A stretch of DNA of 64,000 nucleotides, from contig NZ_QKRB01000041.1 of assembly GCF_003233845.1 (NCBI RefSeq), positions 62,001-126,000 of the forward strand, in the 5' to 3' direction. Both the position numbers and the translations under genes were made by a program. The notes beneath the pieces are model-generated. The model was not told the origin of the DNA. It was given only the letters and a program-made list of their open reading frames with translations, and did not search any database. Of the stretch, positions 37,800 to 46,089 are shown piece after piece. Source of the DNA: Paenibacillus sambharensis (GTDB taxonomy: Bacteria; Bacillota; Bacilli; Paenibacillales; Paenibacillaceae). The first letter of the stretch is position 1, and each line of letters starts with the position of its first letter.

Positions 37800-38681
37800 A
37801 TGATTAACTTTGAGTTATACAAGGTGTTTTATTTGACGGCCCAGCTGGGAAGCCTGTCCAAAGCCGCTAAAGCGTTATATATTACACAGCCAAGTGTCAG
37901 CCATGCCATCAAGCAGCTGGAGGAGGGTTTCGGCTTGGAGCTATTCTCCCGCACCTCGAAGGGTGTCGTGCTCACCAAGGAAGGTCAAGTGCTGCATTCT
38001 TACGTCGAACAGGCCTTTAACTTTCTCTCTCTTGCCGAAGACAAGATGGCCGAGCTGAAGAACCTGGAGGGCGGAGAGCTCCGCATCGGGGGCAGTGATT
38101 CGCTGTGCAAGCATTATCTGCTGCCCTATCTTGAAGTCTTTCACGCCCAGCATCCGAATGTTAAGATCCATCTCGTTCACGGCACCACACCCGAAATCGT
38201 CTCCTACCTGAAGGAAGGCAAAATCGACTTGGGTGTTGTCCGCATGCCGGTCAACGATATTCAGTTAGAGGTTCGGGAAGGCATCCTAATCCAGGACTGC
38301 TTCGTCGCCGGTTCGAAATACAGGGAGCTGTCCGGGCAAGTGCTTTCCCTTGAGAAGCTGCTCGACTATCCGATCATTCTCTTCTCCCGCAACAGCCATT
38401 CCCGCTATGCGATAACCGGCTTGTTCCGTGATCACGGTCTGGTATTGGCGCCGGAATTTGAACTGGGCAGTGTTGACCTGCTGATCGAATTTGCCAAGAC
38501 GGGTCTCGGAATCTCATATGTAACCAAGCAATTCGTAAGGAAGGAGCTTGAAGAGGAGAGCCTGTTCGAGATCAAGCTGGATGTGCCGATTCCGCAATCG
38601 AGGGTTGGCATCATCACGCTCAAGAACATGCCTCTGACCAGTGCGGCCTCTGCCTTCATAGACCGTATTCCACTGGATTGA
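37800..38681 (+). CDS. LysR-family transcriptional regulator
   Basis: 293-aa regulator. The N-terminal winged helix-turn-helix (residues 1-60) shows SLSKAAKALYITQPSVSHAI and LELFSRTSKGVVLT. The ligand domain (about 90-290) is a periplasmic-binding-protein-like fold. ATG at 37800 with AGAAGGTG upstream. It is divergent from transketolase across 112 bases, the layout typical of LysR regulators that control the neighbouring gene. The effector is probably a sugar phosphate (inference from the tkt-tal neighbours). Confidence 0.9.
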   Translation: MINFELYKVFYLTAQLGSLSKAAKALYITQPSVSHAIKQLEEGFGLELFSRTSKGVVLTKEGQVLHSYVEQAFNFLSLAEDKMAELKNLEGGELRIGGSDSLCKHYLLPYLEVFHAQHPNVKIHLVHGTTPEIVSYLKEGKIDLGVVRMPVNDIQLEVREGILIQDCFVAGSKYRELSGQVLSLEKLLDYPIILFSRNSHSRYAITGLFRDHGLVLAPEFELGSVDLLIEFAKTGLGISYVTKQFVRKELEEESLFEIKLDVPIPQSRVGIITLKNMPLTSAASAFIDRIPLD

Positions 38682-38778
38682 TCTGCTGCCATGCCCGCGG
38701 CTGACTGCCGGCTCTCAGCTGCGGAAGTGCTCAACAGACAGCCTGTTTGCCGCCCTGAACCAGCCCCCAAACATGAAT

Positions 38779-38810
38779 GGGCACCCTGTCCTGTATAGCA
38801 CCGGGCGCCC
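38779..38810 (-). terminator. Possible weak terminator after the DUF6171 gene
   Basis: Stem GGGCGCCC/GGGTGCCC (one G-U pair) with a 16-base loop, 15 bases past the stop codon. It lacks a convincing U-tract. Confidence 0.3.
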
Positions 38811-38824
38811 CTGATTCGAGTAAT

Positions 38825-39091
38825 CTATGATTGCCATCTGCTTCCGTCCGGATTGGGACAGCTCTTGTCCGCCAGCTTCGCTCTGACCCTTACAATGCAC
38901 CCGCAAAACTTGCACGTATGCCCAAATGACAGCGACTCGCAGCCGCTGCAGGAAGCAAGCCTGCTTTCATACACATCATCCGCAACGCAGTCGAAGCCTC
39001 TTGATGCCAGCTTGTTAACCATGGCCTCAATCTGTGCCTCACTGACCTGCACATCTCTGGAGCAGCCTTTGCAGCCGTCCGTTTTCTCCAT
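38825..39091 (-). CDS. Cysteine-rich DUF6171-like small protein
   Basis: 88-aa protein with nine Cys. Pairs at CKGC (residues 7-10) and CSGC (about 48-51) and the cluster CKFCGC (about 60-65), with a late Cys near 78, suggest bound zinc. RVRAKLADKSCPNPDGSRW is the C-terminal signature of the family I recall as DUF6171. Monocistronic on the minus strand. No function is known. The start at 39091 lies near GGAGGCATAAG. It is probably a zinc-ribbon protein (inference). Confidence 0.75.
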   Translation of the reverse strand: MEKTDGCKGCSRDVQVSEAQIEAMVNKLASRGFDCVADDVYESRLASCSGCESLSFGHTCKFCGCIVRVRAKLADKSCPNPDGSRWQS

Positions 39092-39192
39092 CTCTTATGC
39101 CTCCCAACCATGCTGGCGCCTGTTAATATTAAGATAAGCAGCAGTCTATATGTACCCTATTATACAGGAAACAAGCAGGCCGGGAAGCGGTG

Positions 39193-40002
39193 TCATTCAA
39201 CAAACCCGTTCGTCCTCAGCCATGATTCAAGAGCCGCGCTCCAGCCGCTGACATGCCGGCTGTCCTCAGCCAGACCCATTCCATGCCGGCCGCTTGCATA
39301 GACATGCAGGTCAAACAGCACCCCGTTACGCCGGAGAGCTGTGGCAAACGCCAGGCTGTTATCCACCGGAACAGCGCCATCATCGGAAGTGTGCCATAGG
39401 AAAGCAGGCGGCGTATCCGGGGTGACATGCCGTTCATTGGAGAGCAGTTCTATGAGCTCAGGGTCTGGATCGGTCCCAAGCAGGCTTTCACGGGAACCCT
39501 GATGCGTATAATTATCCTGCATCGTAATGACCGGATAACACAGCATAGTCAGGTCAGGACGGCTGGAAAGCCGTTCTACCGCATCCTTCGCGTCAGACTG
39601 GCCCGCGTCATAATGAACACCTGCCGTGGACGCAACATGTCCGCCCGCCGAGAATCCCAGCACACCTACACGCGCCGGGTCGACCCCAAGCGCAGAAGCG
39701 CGGTGCCTGACCGTCCGGATTGCGCGCTGTACATCCAGCTTGGCACACGGATAACGGTAAGGCGCCACCCGGTAGCGAAGCACGAAGGCAGCAATTCCCA
39801 TCTCGCTTAGCCGTTCCGCGATTGGTCCTCCCTCATGCTCTGCCCGGTATACATACCCGCCGCCAGGGCATACAATAACCGCTGCTCCGCTGGGCTTTCC
39901 CTGAGCCGGGTACACCGTAAGAGCAGGCTCATGCTCCAGCCCGGTTCCTTCCGCGAGCGGTGCCCCTTCCGGCCACAATACAATCTCTTCTCTGTCCATC
40001 AT
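39193..40002 (-). CDS. Alpha/beta hydrolase, acetyl-esterase-like
   Basis: 269-aa cytosolic alpha/beta hydrolase of the BD-FAE/Abhydrolase_3-like group that includes many xylan and sugar acetyl esterases. VIVCPGGGYVYRAEHEG is the oxyanion loop, GFSAGGHVAS holds the nucleophile Ser, and TSDDGAVPVDN and GRHGMGLA hold the Asp and His. Its start overlaps the upstream HAD gene stop (ATGA), so it is translationally coupled. It is the last gene of the run that begins with the lactonase, suggesting deacetylation of an acetylated sugar or oligosaccharide feeding the pathway. The substrate is inferred only. Confidence 0.85.
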   Translation of the reverse strand: MMDREEIVLWPEGAPLAEGTGLEHEPALTVYPAQGKPSGAAVIVCPGGGYVYRAEHEGGPIAERLSEMGIAAFVLRYRVAPYRYPCAKLDVQRAIRTVRHRASALGVDPARVGVLGFSAGGHVASTAGVHYDAGQSDAKDAVERLSSRPDLTMLCYPVITMQDNYTHQGSRESLLGTDPDPELIELLSNERHVTPDTPPAFLWHTSDDGAVPVDNSLAFATALRRNGVLFDLHVYASGRHGMGLAEDSRHVSGWSAALESWLRTNGFVE

Positions 40003-40769
40003 TCCTGCTTCAACCTTCCTTCCGCCAGAGCCGCTTCCCTTCCGGCAGCAAGGCCGTACAAACGGGAAGCAAGCCCTTCGAATGTTGTTACTGTCATCTC
40101 CGGCATCTGCCCCTCGCCCGGCTCGGCATTCCGCTTGTTATACCAAATGCACTGCCAGCCGGCCACCCGTGCGCCCACTACATCATTAGCCCACGAATCC
40201 CCGATATAGATGCTGTTCTCCGGACGTGTGCCCGTTACCCGGTTCGCATGCTCGAAAATGCGTGCATCTGGCTTGGCAATGCCGACTGCCCCAGAGATGA
40301 AGATATGCTCATCCGGAATAAACCAGTCGATCTGCAGCGCGGCCGCCTTGCGGCGCTGATGCTCCGCCGGACCGTTCGTAATGACGCCGATGGTCCAGCC
40401 GCTCCGCTCCAGCTCGATCAAGCAGTCCGCAACGCCGGGCAGCAGCTTGATACGCCCCTGCTCCGCCAGGTACTCGTCCTGAATCTTGGAGCAGGCATCC
40501 TCCTCGAGATGAATATCAAACTCGGCGAATGCCTTTTGAATCCGCAGCACCCGCATAACATCAAGCGGCAGCTCGCCGCGCAAATACGGCTCCCATAATT
40601 CATCGCTGTGCTTGCGTACGGTGCGGAACAGATCAGCTGCCGGCACCTTGGCCAGCAGCTCGCCGGGGACATGACGCTCGGCGGCTGTCTGGAACGGGAT
40701 CAGCTGGTCGTAGAGTGTATCATCCAGATCGAAAAATACGGCTTTACGGTTTGCGTTTGGTTGGTTCAT
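39999..40769 (-). CDS. HAD-superfamily hydrolase (YjjG/YfnB-like)
   Basis: 256-aa phosphatase-like protein. Motif I FFDLDDTLYD, motif II VITNG, motif III Lys in GIAKPDARIF and motif IV IYIGDSWANDV are complete. A helical cap follows motif I (about 25-105). This architecture is that of HAD subfamily IA nucleotidases or sugar phosphatases. RBS GAGAGGAG, ATG start. Coupled to the downstream esterase and 143 bases after the L-galactonate dehydrogenase gene. It could clear a dead-end sugar phosphate; nothing in the sequence names the substrate. Confidence 0.88.
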   Translation of the reverse strand: MNQPNANRKAVFFDLDDTLYDQLIPFQTAAERHVPGELLAKVPAADLFRTVRKHSDELWEPYLRGELPLDVMRVLRIQKAFAEFDIHLEEDACSKIQDEYLAEQGRIKLLPGVADCLIELERSGWTIGVITNGPAEHQRRKAAALQIDWFIPDEHIFISGAVGIAKPDARIFEHANRVTGTRPENSIYIGDSWANDVVGARVAGWQCIWYNKRNAEPGEGQMPEMTVTTFEGLASRLYGLAAGREAALAEGRLKQE

Positions 40770-40912
40770 GACTAGAAAACTCCTCTCAGGTGCCCTTGTT
40801 GATACCCTGGCTTGTTTTCTATCAGTATACCTGACCTTCAGCCGTTATCGAAGCATTTCCTCACATTCATCCGCCCGATTCCTCAAGATTGCTAGACTTA
40901 AGTCTGTTCCTC

Positions 40913-41968
40913 TTAAAGCTCGATCATCGCCTTCAGCACGCTGGAGGCCGGGCTGGTCCATTCCTGGAACTGTTCCGCAGCCTCGCCAAACGGACACCGG
41001 TGCGATATGTAGGAACCCGCATCGGCTTGCCCCGTACGCAGCGTCTCCGCAACCAGCAAAAAGTCCTCTATGGTTGCATTGCGGCTTCCCATCAGAGTCA
41101 TCTCTCGCTTGTGAAACTCCGGGTCGCTGAAGGTTAGATCGCCCTTCACCAGCCCTACATACACCAGCCTTCCGCCATGAGCTACATAACGGAAGGCCGC
41201 GGTCATGGAATGCCTGCTGCCCGTAGCATCGAAGACAGCTGCCGGAAAGTCTCCGTCCGTAAGCTCCGCAATGCGCCGCTCGGCATCATCACCGGCAACA
41301 ACCGTCTCATCCGCTCCCGCCCACTCCCTGCAGTGCGCCAACCTGTCCATGCTCAAATCCATGGCGATAACCCTCGCCCCCGCCCTCCTTGCAGCGGCCA
41401 TGACGCCAAGCCCGATAGGACCGCCGCCAATGACCAGGACGTTCTCCCCGTGCTCTAGAGCAGCCCGTCTGACAGCATGCATCCCGATGCTGAGCGGCTC
41501 CATAACAGCAGTCTGGTCCAGCGTCAATCCGCTCGTGCGGATCAGATTAGTGAGCGGAACCGTCACCCGTTCCTGCATCCCGCCGTCCGCATGCACGCCC
41601 ATGACCCGCATGCTGCTGCAGCAGTTCATCTTGCCGGAACGACAGGCCATACAGGACCCGCAGTGCAGATAAGGAATGATGCAGACCTGGTCCCCGGCAT
41701 GAAGTACCGATTGCTTCCCGTCGAGCCCCATCACCTTACCCTCTTGATCCCAGCCGTCGGGACCTACCGCTTCCACTACGCCTGCAAGCTCATGTCCGAG
41801 CACACGCGGATAAGTAAAATAGGGCTGGTTGCCCTGGTAAGCATGCAAATCCGTGCCGCAAACCCCGATCCGGCGAATGCGTATCAGCGCTTCACCGGCT
41901 GCCGGAACGGGCACCGGACGCTCGGCATTCACGAGCCGCCCCGCCTTTTCACATATGATGGCCTGCAT
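40913..41968 (-). CDS. lgoD: Zinc dehydrogenase, L-galactonate 5-dehydrogenase (LgoD) type
   Basis: 351-aa medium-chain dehydrogenase, predicted to oxidise L-galactonate at C5 to D-tagaturonate. The catalytic zinc site is GVCGTDLH and GHE. Structural zinc cysteines are in HCGSCMACRSGKMNC. The Rossmann motif is VIGGGPIGLG. The stretches YQGNQPYFTYPRVLGHE, LTFSDPEFHKREM and MGSRNAT are shared, as far as I recall, with E. coli LgoD (YjjN) more than with RspB. RBS AAGGAG, ATG start. It begins 42 bases after the aldo/keto reductase stop. Next to UxaA and UxaB, LgoD is the natural link from L-galactonate to tagaturonate. L-idonate or another polyol remains possible. Confidence 0.82.
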   Translation of the reverse strand: MQAIICEKAGRLVNAERPVPVPAAGEALIRIRRIGVCGTDLHAYQGNQPYFTYPRVLGHELAGVVEAVGPDGWDQEGKVMGLDGKQSVLHAGDQVCIIPYLHCGSCMACRSGKMNCCSSMRVMGVHADGGMQERVTVPLTNLIRTSGLTLDQTAVMEPLSIGMHAVRRAALEHGENVLVIGGGPIGLGVMAAARRAGARVIAMDLSMDRLAHCREWAGADETVVAGDDAERRIAELTDGDFPAAVFDATGSRHSMTAAFRYVAHGGRLVYVGLVKGDLTFSDPEFHKREMTLMGSRNATIEDFLLVAETLRTGQADAGSYISHRCPFGEAAEQFQEWTSPASSVLKAMIEL

Positions 41969-42010
41969 CTATTCCAGCTCCTTCATCCCTGGCCCCTATT
42001 CACATAAGGA

Positions 42011-42961
42011 TCAGGCTCTAATCGTTTGGTTATATTCCTCCCGCCCGCTCGGCCAGCTCCTTCCCTGCACGGGTGCCAATATGGCGAGCACCTTCCGCAG
42101 CAGCTCCCGATCCATCGGCTCATCCGTCCAGCTGATGTTGCGGGTGATATTGGCGCTGCTGGCGGTACTCACGAGTGTCGTGGGAATCCGCTCATCAGCC
42201 GTAGCGAACTGGATGGCAAGCTTCGCGATGTCGCTGCCGTGCGACTCGCAGCAGCGGGCTGCCTCATGGCAGGCGCGCCGGATATCCTCGGAAGCCGGAT
42301 GCCATTCAGGAGCCGGGCGCATGCTGAGCAGCCCCATGGACAGCGGTGAAGCGTTGACTAAGCCGGCCCGCTTCGCTTCAAGCAGCGGCAGGAGTTCCAG
42401 CAGCGTTGTATCATTCAGCGAGTAATGGCAGTAGGAGAGAATGACATCGGCAGGCGCCGCCTCGTCCTCCAGCGACCTTGCCAAGACAGACAGCGGAAGG
42501 CCTGAGATGCCGCTGAATCTTATCACACCCTGCCGCTTCAGCTCCCGCAGTGTCTCGAACGCTTCTGCTGCCACTTCTTCATAAGGAACAAACTCGATAT
42601 CATGCAGGAAGAGTATATCCAGATAATCGGTATGCAGCCGTCTGCAGCTCTCCTCCACACTGCGCAGAATACGCTCCCGGCTGTAATCGAATTCCCGCTC
42701 GCCATACCTGCCGGCCTTGGTTGCAAGCAGGTACCTGTCACGCGCCACCTGACTCAGCGCCTCACCGAGCACCGTCTCCGCCTTTGTTAAACCATAATAG
42801 GGAGATACATCAATCAGATTGATACCGCCATCAAGCGCCGCATGCACGGTTCTTATGCTCTCCAGGTCGTCGGTTTCCCGGAATACGGAGCCCAGTGATG
42901 AAGCCCCGAAGCTGAGAACCGACACCTTCTCGCCCGTGCTTCCGAGCGGTCTGTATTTCAT
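42011..42961 (-). CDS. Aldo/keto reductase, L-galactose (L-fucose) dehydrogenase type
   Basis: 316-aa NAD(P)-dependent enzyme predicted to oxidise L-galactose C1 to a lactone. The tetrad is Asp in LIDVSPYYG, Tyr in SPYYG, Lys in LATKAGRY and His in LFLHDIEF. By recollection it shares with plant L-galactose dehydrogenase LSFGASSLGSVF, VILSYCHY, NDTTLLELLP, EWHPAS and the late WPSG. Pseudomonas L-fucose dehydrogenase is of the same type and accepts both sugars, so L-fucose is the alternative. RBS GGAGGGG, ATG start. It lies between UxaA and the LgoD-type gene, all reading the same way. Confidence 0.87.
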   Translation of the reverse strand: MKYRPLGSTGEKVSVLSFGASSLGSVFRETDDLESIRTVHAALDGGINLIDVSPYYGLTKAETVLGEALSQVARDRYLLATKAGRYGEREFDYSRERILRSVEESCRRLHTDYLDILFLHDIEFVPYEEVAAEAFETLRELKRQGVIRFSGISGLPLSVLARSLEDEAAPADVILSYCHYSLNDTTLLELLPLLEAKRAGLVNASPLSMGLLSMRPAPEWHPASEDIRRACHEAARCCESHGSDIAKLAIQFATADERIPTTLVSTASSANITRNISWTDEPMDRELLRKVLAILAPVQGRSWPSGREEYNQTIRA

Positions 42962-42995
42962 CCGTTACCCCTCCCGCTGTCATGCTGTTCTTGCG

Positions 42996-44606
42996 CTATA
43001 GAATAACGCCGTCCTTGAAGATCGCAATTTCCTTGAAGCCGTTGGTTTCATTGTGCGTTTGTGCCTCGCCGGAAGCGAGTGAAATCAGGTAATCCCACAG
43101 CGATTCAGTCAACGATGCCATCGATTCCCCTTCCAGCAGCCTGCCTGCGTTAAAATCAATCCAGTTGCGCTTGCGTGCCGCCAGCTCGCTGTTCGTCGAA
43201 ATTTTCACAGTAGGAACCGGTCCGCCGAACGGCGTGCCGCGCCCTGTTGTGAACAGCACAATATGAGCACCGGCTGCGGACAGCGCGGTGACGGAGACCA
43301 GATCGTTGCCCGGCGCTTCAAGCAGTGTAAGACCAGGAAGCGAAGCACGGCCGCCATATGGCAGAACATCCGTAACAGCCGCATGGCCGCCCTTCTGTGT
43401 GCAGCCGAGTGATTTTTCCTCGAGTGTGCTGATTCCGCCCGCTTTGTTTCCCGGTGACGGATTCTCGTAGACCTCCTGGCCATGGCGGATAAAATACTGC
43501 TTGAAATCGTTAACCAGATCCACGATCCGGCTGAACACCTGCTCATTCGCGGCCCGGTTCATCAGGATGGTCTCCGCGCCGAACATTTCCGGCACCTCGG
43601 TCAGGATCGCTGTTCCGCCGGCTGCAATCAGCTTGTCGGATACAGCGCCTACGAGCGGATTGGCGGTGATACCCGACAAGCCGTCTGAACCTCCGCATTT
43701 GAGCCCCAGCTTAAGCTTGGAGACCGGCACAGGCTCACGCTGATAGCGTTCTGCGTAAGCAACCAGCTCCTCCAGCAGTTCAAGTCCCGCTTCCAGCTCA
43801 TCCTCTTCATCCTGCGACCTCATAAATTTAACCCGCTCGGGATCAGCATCGCCGATCACAGCCTTGAATGAATCAATCTGGTTGTTCTCGCAGCCAAGCC
43901 CGACCACAAGCACGCCTACGGCATTCGGATGGTTGACAAGGGAAGCCAGCAGCTTCTGCGTATACGTCAAGTCATCCCCTAGCTGCGAGCAGCCGAACGG
44001 ATGTGCAAAATGGTGTATCCCGTCCACCCGGCCTTCGTACATTGTGCTGGCGCGCCGTGCCAAAATCTCGCAGGTCTTATTGATGCAGCCCACCGTATTA
44101 ATGATCCAGATTTCATTACGGATACCGACCTCGCCATTGCTGCGCACGTACCCCTGAAAGGTCCGGGAAGCCAGCCTGTTCGCAAGAGTCGAAGGATCGG
44201 CAGCAGCAGTGCTTCCAGTACTGTCAGCAGATCCGGTCGAAGCCTCTGCCGAAACGCCCGCTGCTGTCTCTGCAGCGGACCGGCTGGCCCCATCCTGACC
44301 CGGCTCATATGTGTAGTCCAGCACACCCTTCAGACCGCTTGTTATGTTATGCGTATGCACCCAGCTGCCCGGCTCAATATCCTGCTTGGCGACGCCGATG
44401 GAATAGCCGAATTTTAGGATATGCTCTCCTGCACTCACCCGGCGTGTCAGCATCTTATGTCCTTTGGGGATGGTATCAGCTGCAGTCAGCCTGCCCTCGC
44501 TGCTCACCTCTTCTGCAGTTAGCCCTTCCAATACTGATCCGGCAGGAATTTCCTCCAGCGCAATGACGACATGATCTTGATCGTGTAGACGAATCCATCT
44601 GCTCAT
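42996..44606 (-). CDS. uxaA: Altronate dehydratase UxaA
   Basis: 536-aa enzyme converting D-altronate to 2-keto-3-deoxygluconate; usually iron-dependent. N-terminal SAF domain (about 1-105, HDQDHVVIALEEIPAGSVL), then the galactarate/altronate dehydratase core (about 148-536) with GYVRSNGEVGIRNEIWIINT, FAHPFGCSQLGDD, VGLGCENNQ and CGGSDGLSGITANPLVG. Between them is an unusual low-complexity Ala/Ser/Thr/Gly linker of about 40 residues (107-148). ATG start with GGAGCTGATGAG upstream. It starts 4 bases after the UxaB stop. Its product would need a 2-keto-3-deoxygluconate kinase and aldolase, which are not in the window. Confidence 0.92.
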   Translation of the reverse strand: MSRWIRLHDQDHVVIALEEIPAGSVLEGLTAEEVSSEGRLTAADTIPKGHKMLTRRVSAGEHILKFGYSIGVAKQDIEPGSWVHTHNITSGLKGVLDYTYEPGQDGASRSAAETAAGVSAEASTGSADSTGSTAAADPSTLANRLASRTFQGYVRSNGEVGIRNEIWIINTVGCINKTCEILARRASTMYEGRVDGIHHFAHPFGCSQLGDDLTYTQKLLASLVNHPNAVGVLVVGLGCENNQIDSFKAVIGDADPERVKFMRSQDEEDELEAGLELLEELVAYAERYQREPVPVSKLKLGLKCGGSDGLSGITANPLVGAVSDKLIAAGGTAILTEVPEMFGAETILMNRAANEQVFSRIVDLVNDFKQYFIRHGQEVYENPSPGNKAGGISTLEEKSLGCTQKGGHAAVTDVLPYGGRASLPGLTLLEAPGNDLVSVTALSAAGAHIVLFTTGRGTPFGGPVPTVKISTNSELAARKRNWIDFNAGRLLEGESMASLTESLWDYLISLASGEAQTHNETNGFKEIAIFKDGVIL

Positions 44607-44610
44607 CTCA

Positions 44611-46089
44611 TCAGCTCCATTCTTCCAGGCAGCGGCCGACAGCTTCTGAAAGTCCCGGCCACTCAGACAGATCTGCGTCCCATATCGGCAGCCTCAGAAG
44701 CTCACGAGCCGTTTTATCTGCTGGAAGTCCCGCTTCTTCCGCCCGCTTCCAAGCTGCTGCAAGCTGCTCAAGCACCTGTGCGTCGTCCCGTATTATATAG
44801 ACCCCGCCTGCCAGTGTACGCCCCTCATAAGCGTCACCAGTCTGCTTAACCTTACCGTAACGGAGCAGGCCTGCCAGTGTACGCGCCAGCCTGTCAGGCA
44901 CCGGCTTGCCCTGCTCGGCATAGTAGGCAATGCTCGGCAGCAGGCGCACCTTAAACTTGCTCACGCTGTTCATCGCAATATCCGCAAGCCGGTGCTTGAT
45001 GAACGGGTTGCCAAACCTCTCAAATACGGTCTCCGCATAGTCAAGCAGCTCAGCCCGGTCCATCGGCATCGACGGGATGATGTCCTCCTTTACCGCTTCA
45101 CGGACATAGCGCCCAAAAGTATCATCCTCCATCACTTCACGCACATAATGGAAGCCGTGCAGGATGGCAATTGGCGTCATCAGGGTGTGGGCGCCATTCA
45201 GAATCCGCACCTTCCGCTGCTGGTAAGGCTTCAGATCATCGGTCCATACCACATTAAAGCCAGCGGCCTGCAGAGGCAGCAGACGCTCCAGCTCCGGCTC
45301 GGCTTCAATCGCCCAGAAGTGATACGGCTCTGCCGTATTCAGCATCGCATCCCGGTAGCCCCACTCTTCGAACCACTGCTCTGCCTGCTCATCGGGGTAA
45401 CCGGTGACAATCCGGTCGACCAGCGAGTTCAGGAAGCGGCAGGAGCTGTTCACCCACTGAATGAAAGCCTCCGGCAGCTGCCAATCCTCACAGTAGCGAA
45501 GGATGCAGGCCTTGAGCTCATCTCCATTGCGTTCAAGCAGCTCGCACGGCAGAAACACCAGCCCCTTGTCAGGCGCTCCGCCCAAAGCCTGGTAACGCCG
45601 GTACAGGAAGCAAGCCATTTTCCCGGGGAACGAGAGGATGGGCTCACCCTCCTTCAGCTCTTCCTGTCGGTAGACAAGGCCCGCTTCCGTCGTATTGGAT
45701 ACGACTACCTGCAGCTCATCACTCTCCGCCAGTGACAGGAACCTTTCCCAATCCGCATACGGGTCAATGACCTGCGAGAAAACCGAGATGACATCCTTCC
45801 GCTCCACCTGCTTGCCATTCTCCAGTCCCCGGGTCACAAGGGTGTACAAGCCATCCTGCTCTGCCAGCTGAGCGAGCTTGGCGCTTCCTGACGGACGGGG
45901 CTGCGTTACAGCAATGCTTCCCTCATACCGCCCCTGCCTGCGGGCCTCATGAATCATCCAGTCCACAAACCCGCGCAGGAAGTTGCCTTCCCCAATCTGC
46001 AAAATCGTAACCGGGCTGTCCTTCACTGCAGGGTGCAGCCCCTGCTGACCGGCATCCAGCAGCTTTTTCGTCAGAACCTGTTCGCTCAT
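44611..46089 (-). CDS. uxaB: Tagaturonate reductase UxaB
   Basis: 492-aa NADH-dependent oxidoreductase of the long-chain mannitol dehydrogenase family, interconverting D-tagaturonate and D-altronate. TILQIGEGNFLRGFVDWMIH is the Rossmann-side start, and KVRILNGAHT is the catalytic Lys/Asn/His region. KDVISVFSQVIDPYADWERF and SNTTEAGLVY are typical of UxaB. The length equals E. coli UxaB (483) within a few residues. Start ATG overlaps the lactonase stop by 4 bases. Fructuronate reductase (UxuB) is the nearest alternative, but the adjacent altronate dehydratase favours UxaB. Part of the predicted L-galactose route. Confidence 0.92.
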   Translation of the reverse strand: MSEQVLTKKLLDAGQQGLHPAVKDSPVTILQIGEGNFLRGFVDWMIHEARRQGRYEGSIAVTQPRPSGSAKLAQLAEQDGLYTLVTRGLENGKQVERKDVISVFSQVIDPYADWERFLSLAESDELQVVVSNTTEAGLVYRQEELKEGEPILSFPGKMACFLYRRYQALGGAPDKGLVFLPCELLERNGDELKACILRYCEDWQLPEAFIQWVNSSCRFLNSLVDRIVTGYPDEQAEQWFEEWGYRDAMLNTAEPYHFWAIEAEPELERLLPLQAAGFNVVWTDDLKPYQQRKVRILNGAHTLMTPIAILHGFHYVREVMEDDTFGRYVREAVKEDIIPSMPMDRAELLDYAETVFERFGNPFIKHRLADIAMNSVSKFKVRLLPSIAYYAEQGKPVPDRLARTLAGLLRYGKVKQTGDAYEGRTLAGGVYIIRDDAQVLEQLAAAWKRAEEAGLPADKTARELLRLPIWDADLSEWPGLSEAVGRCLEEWS

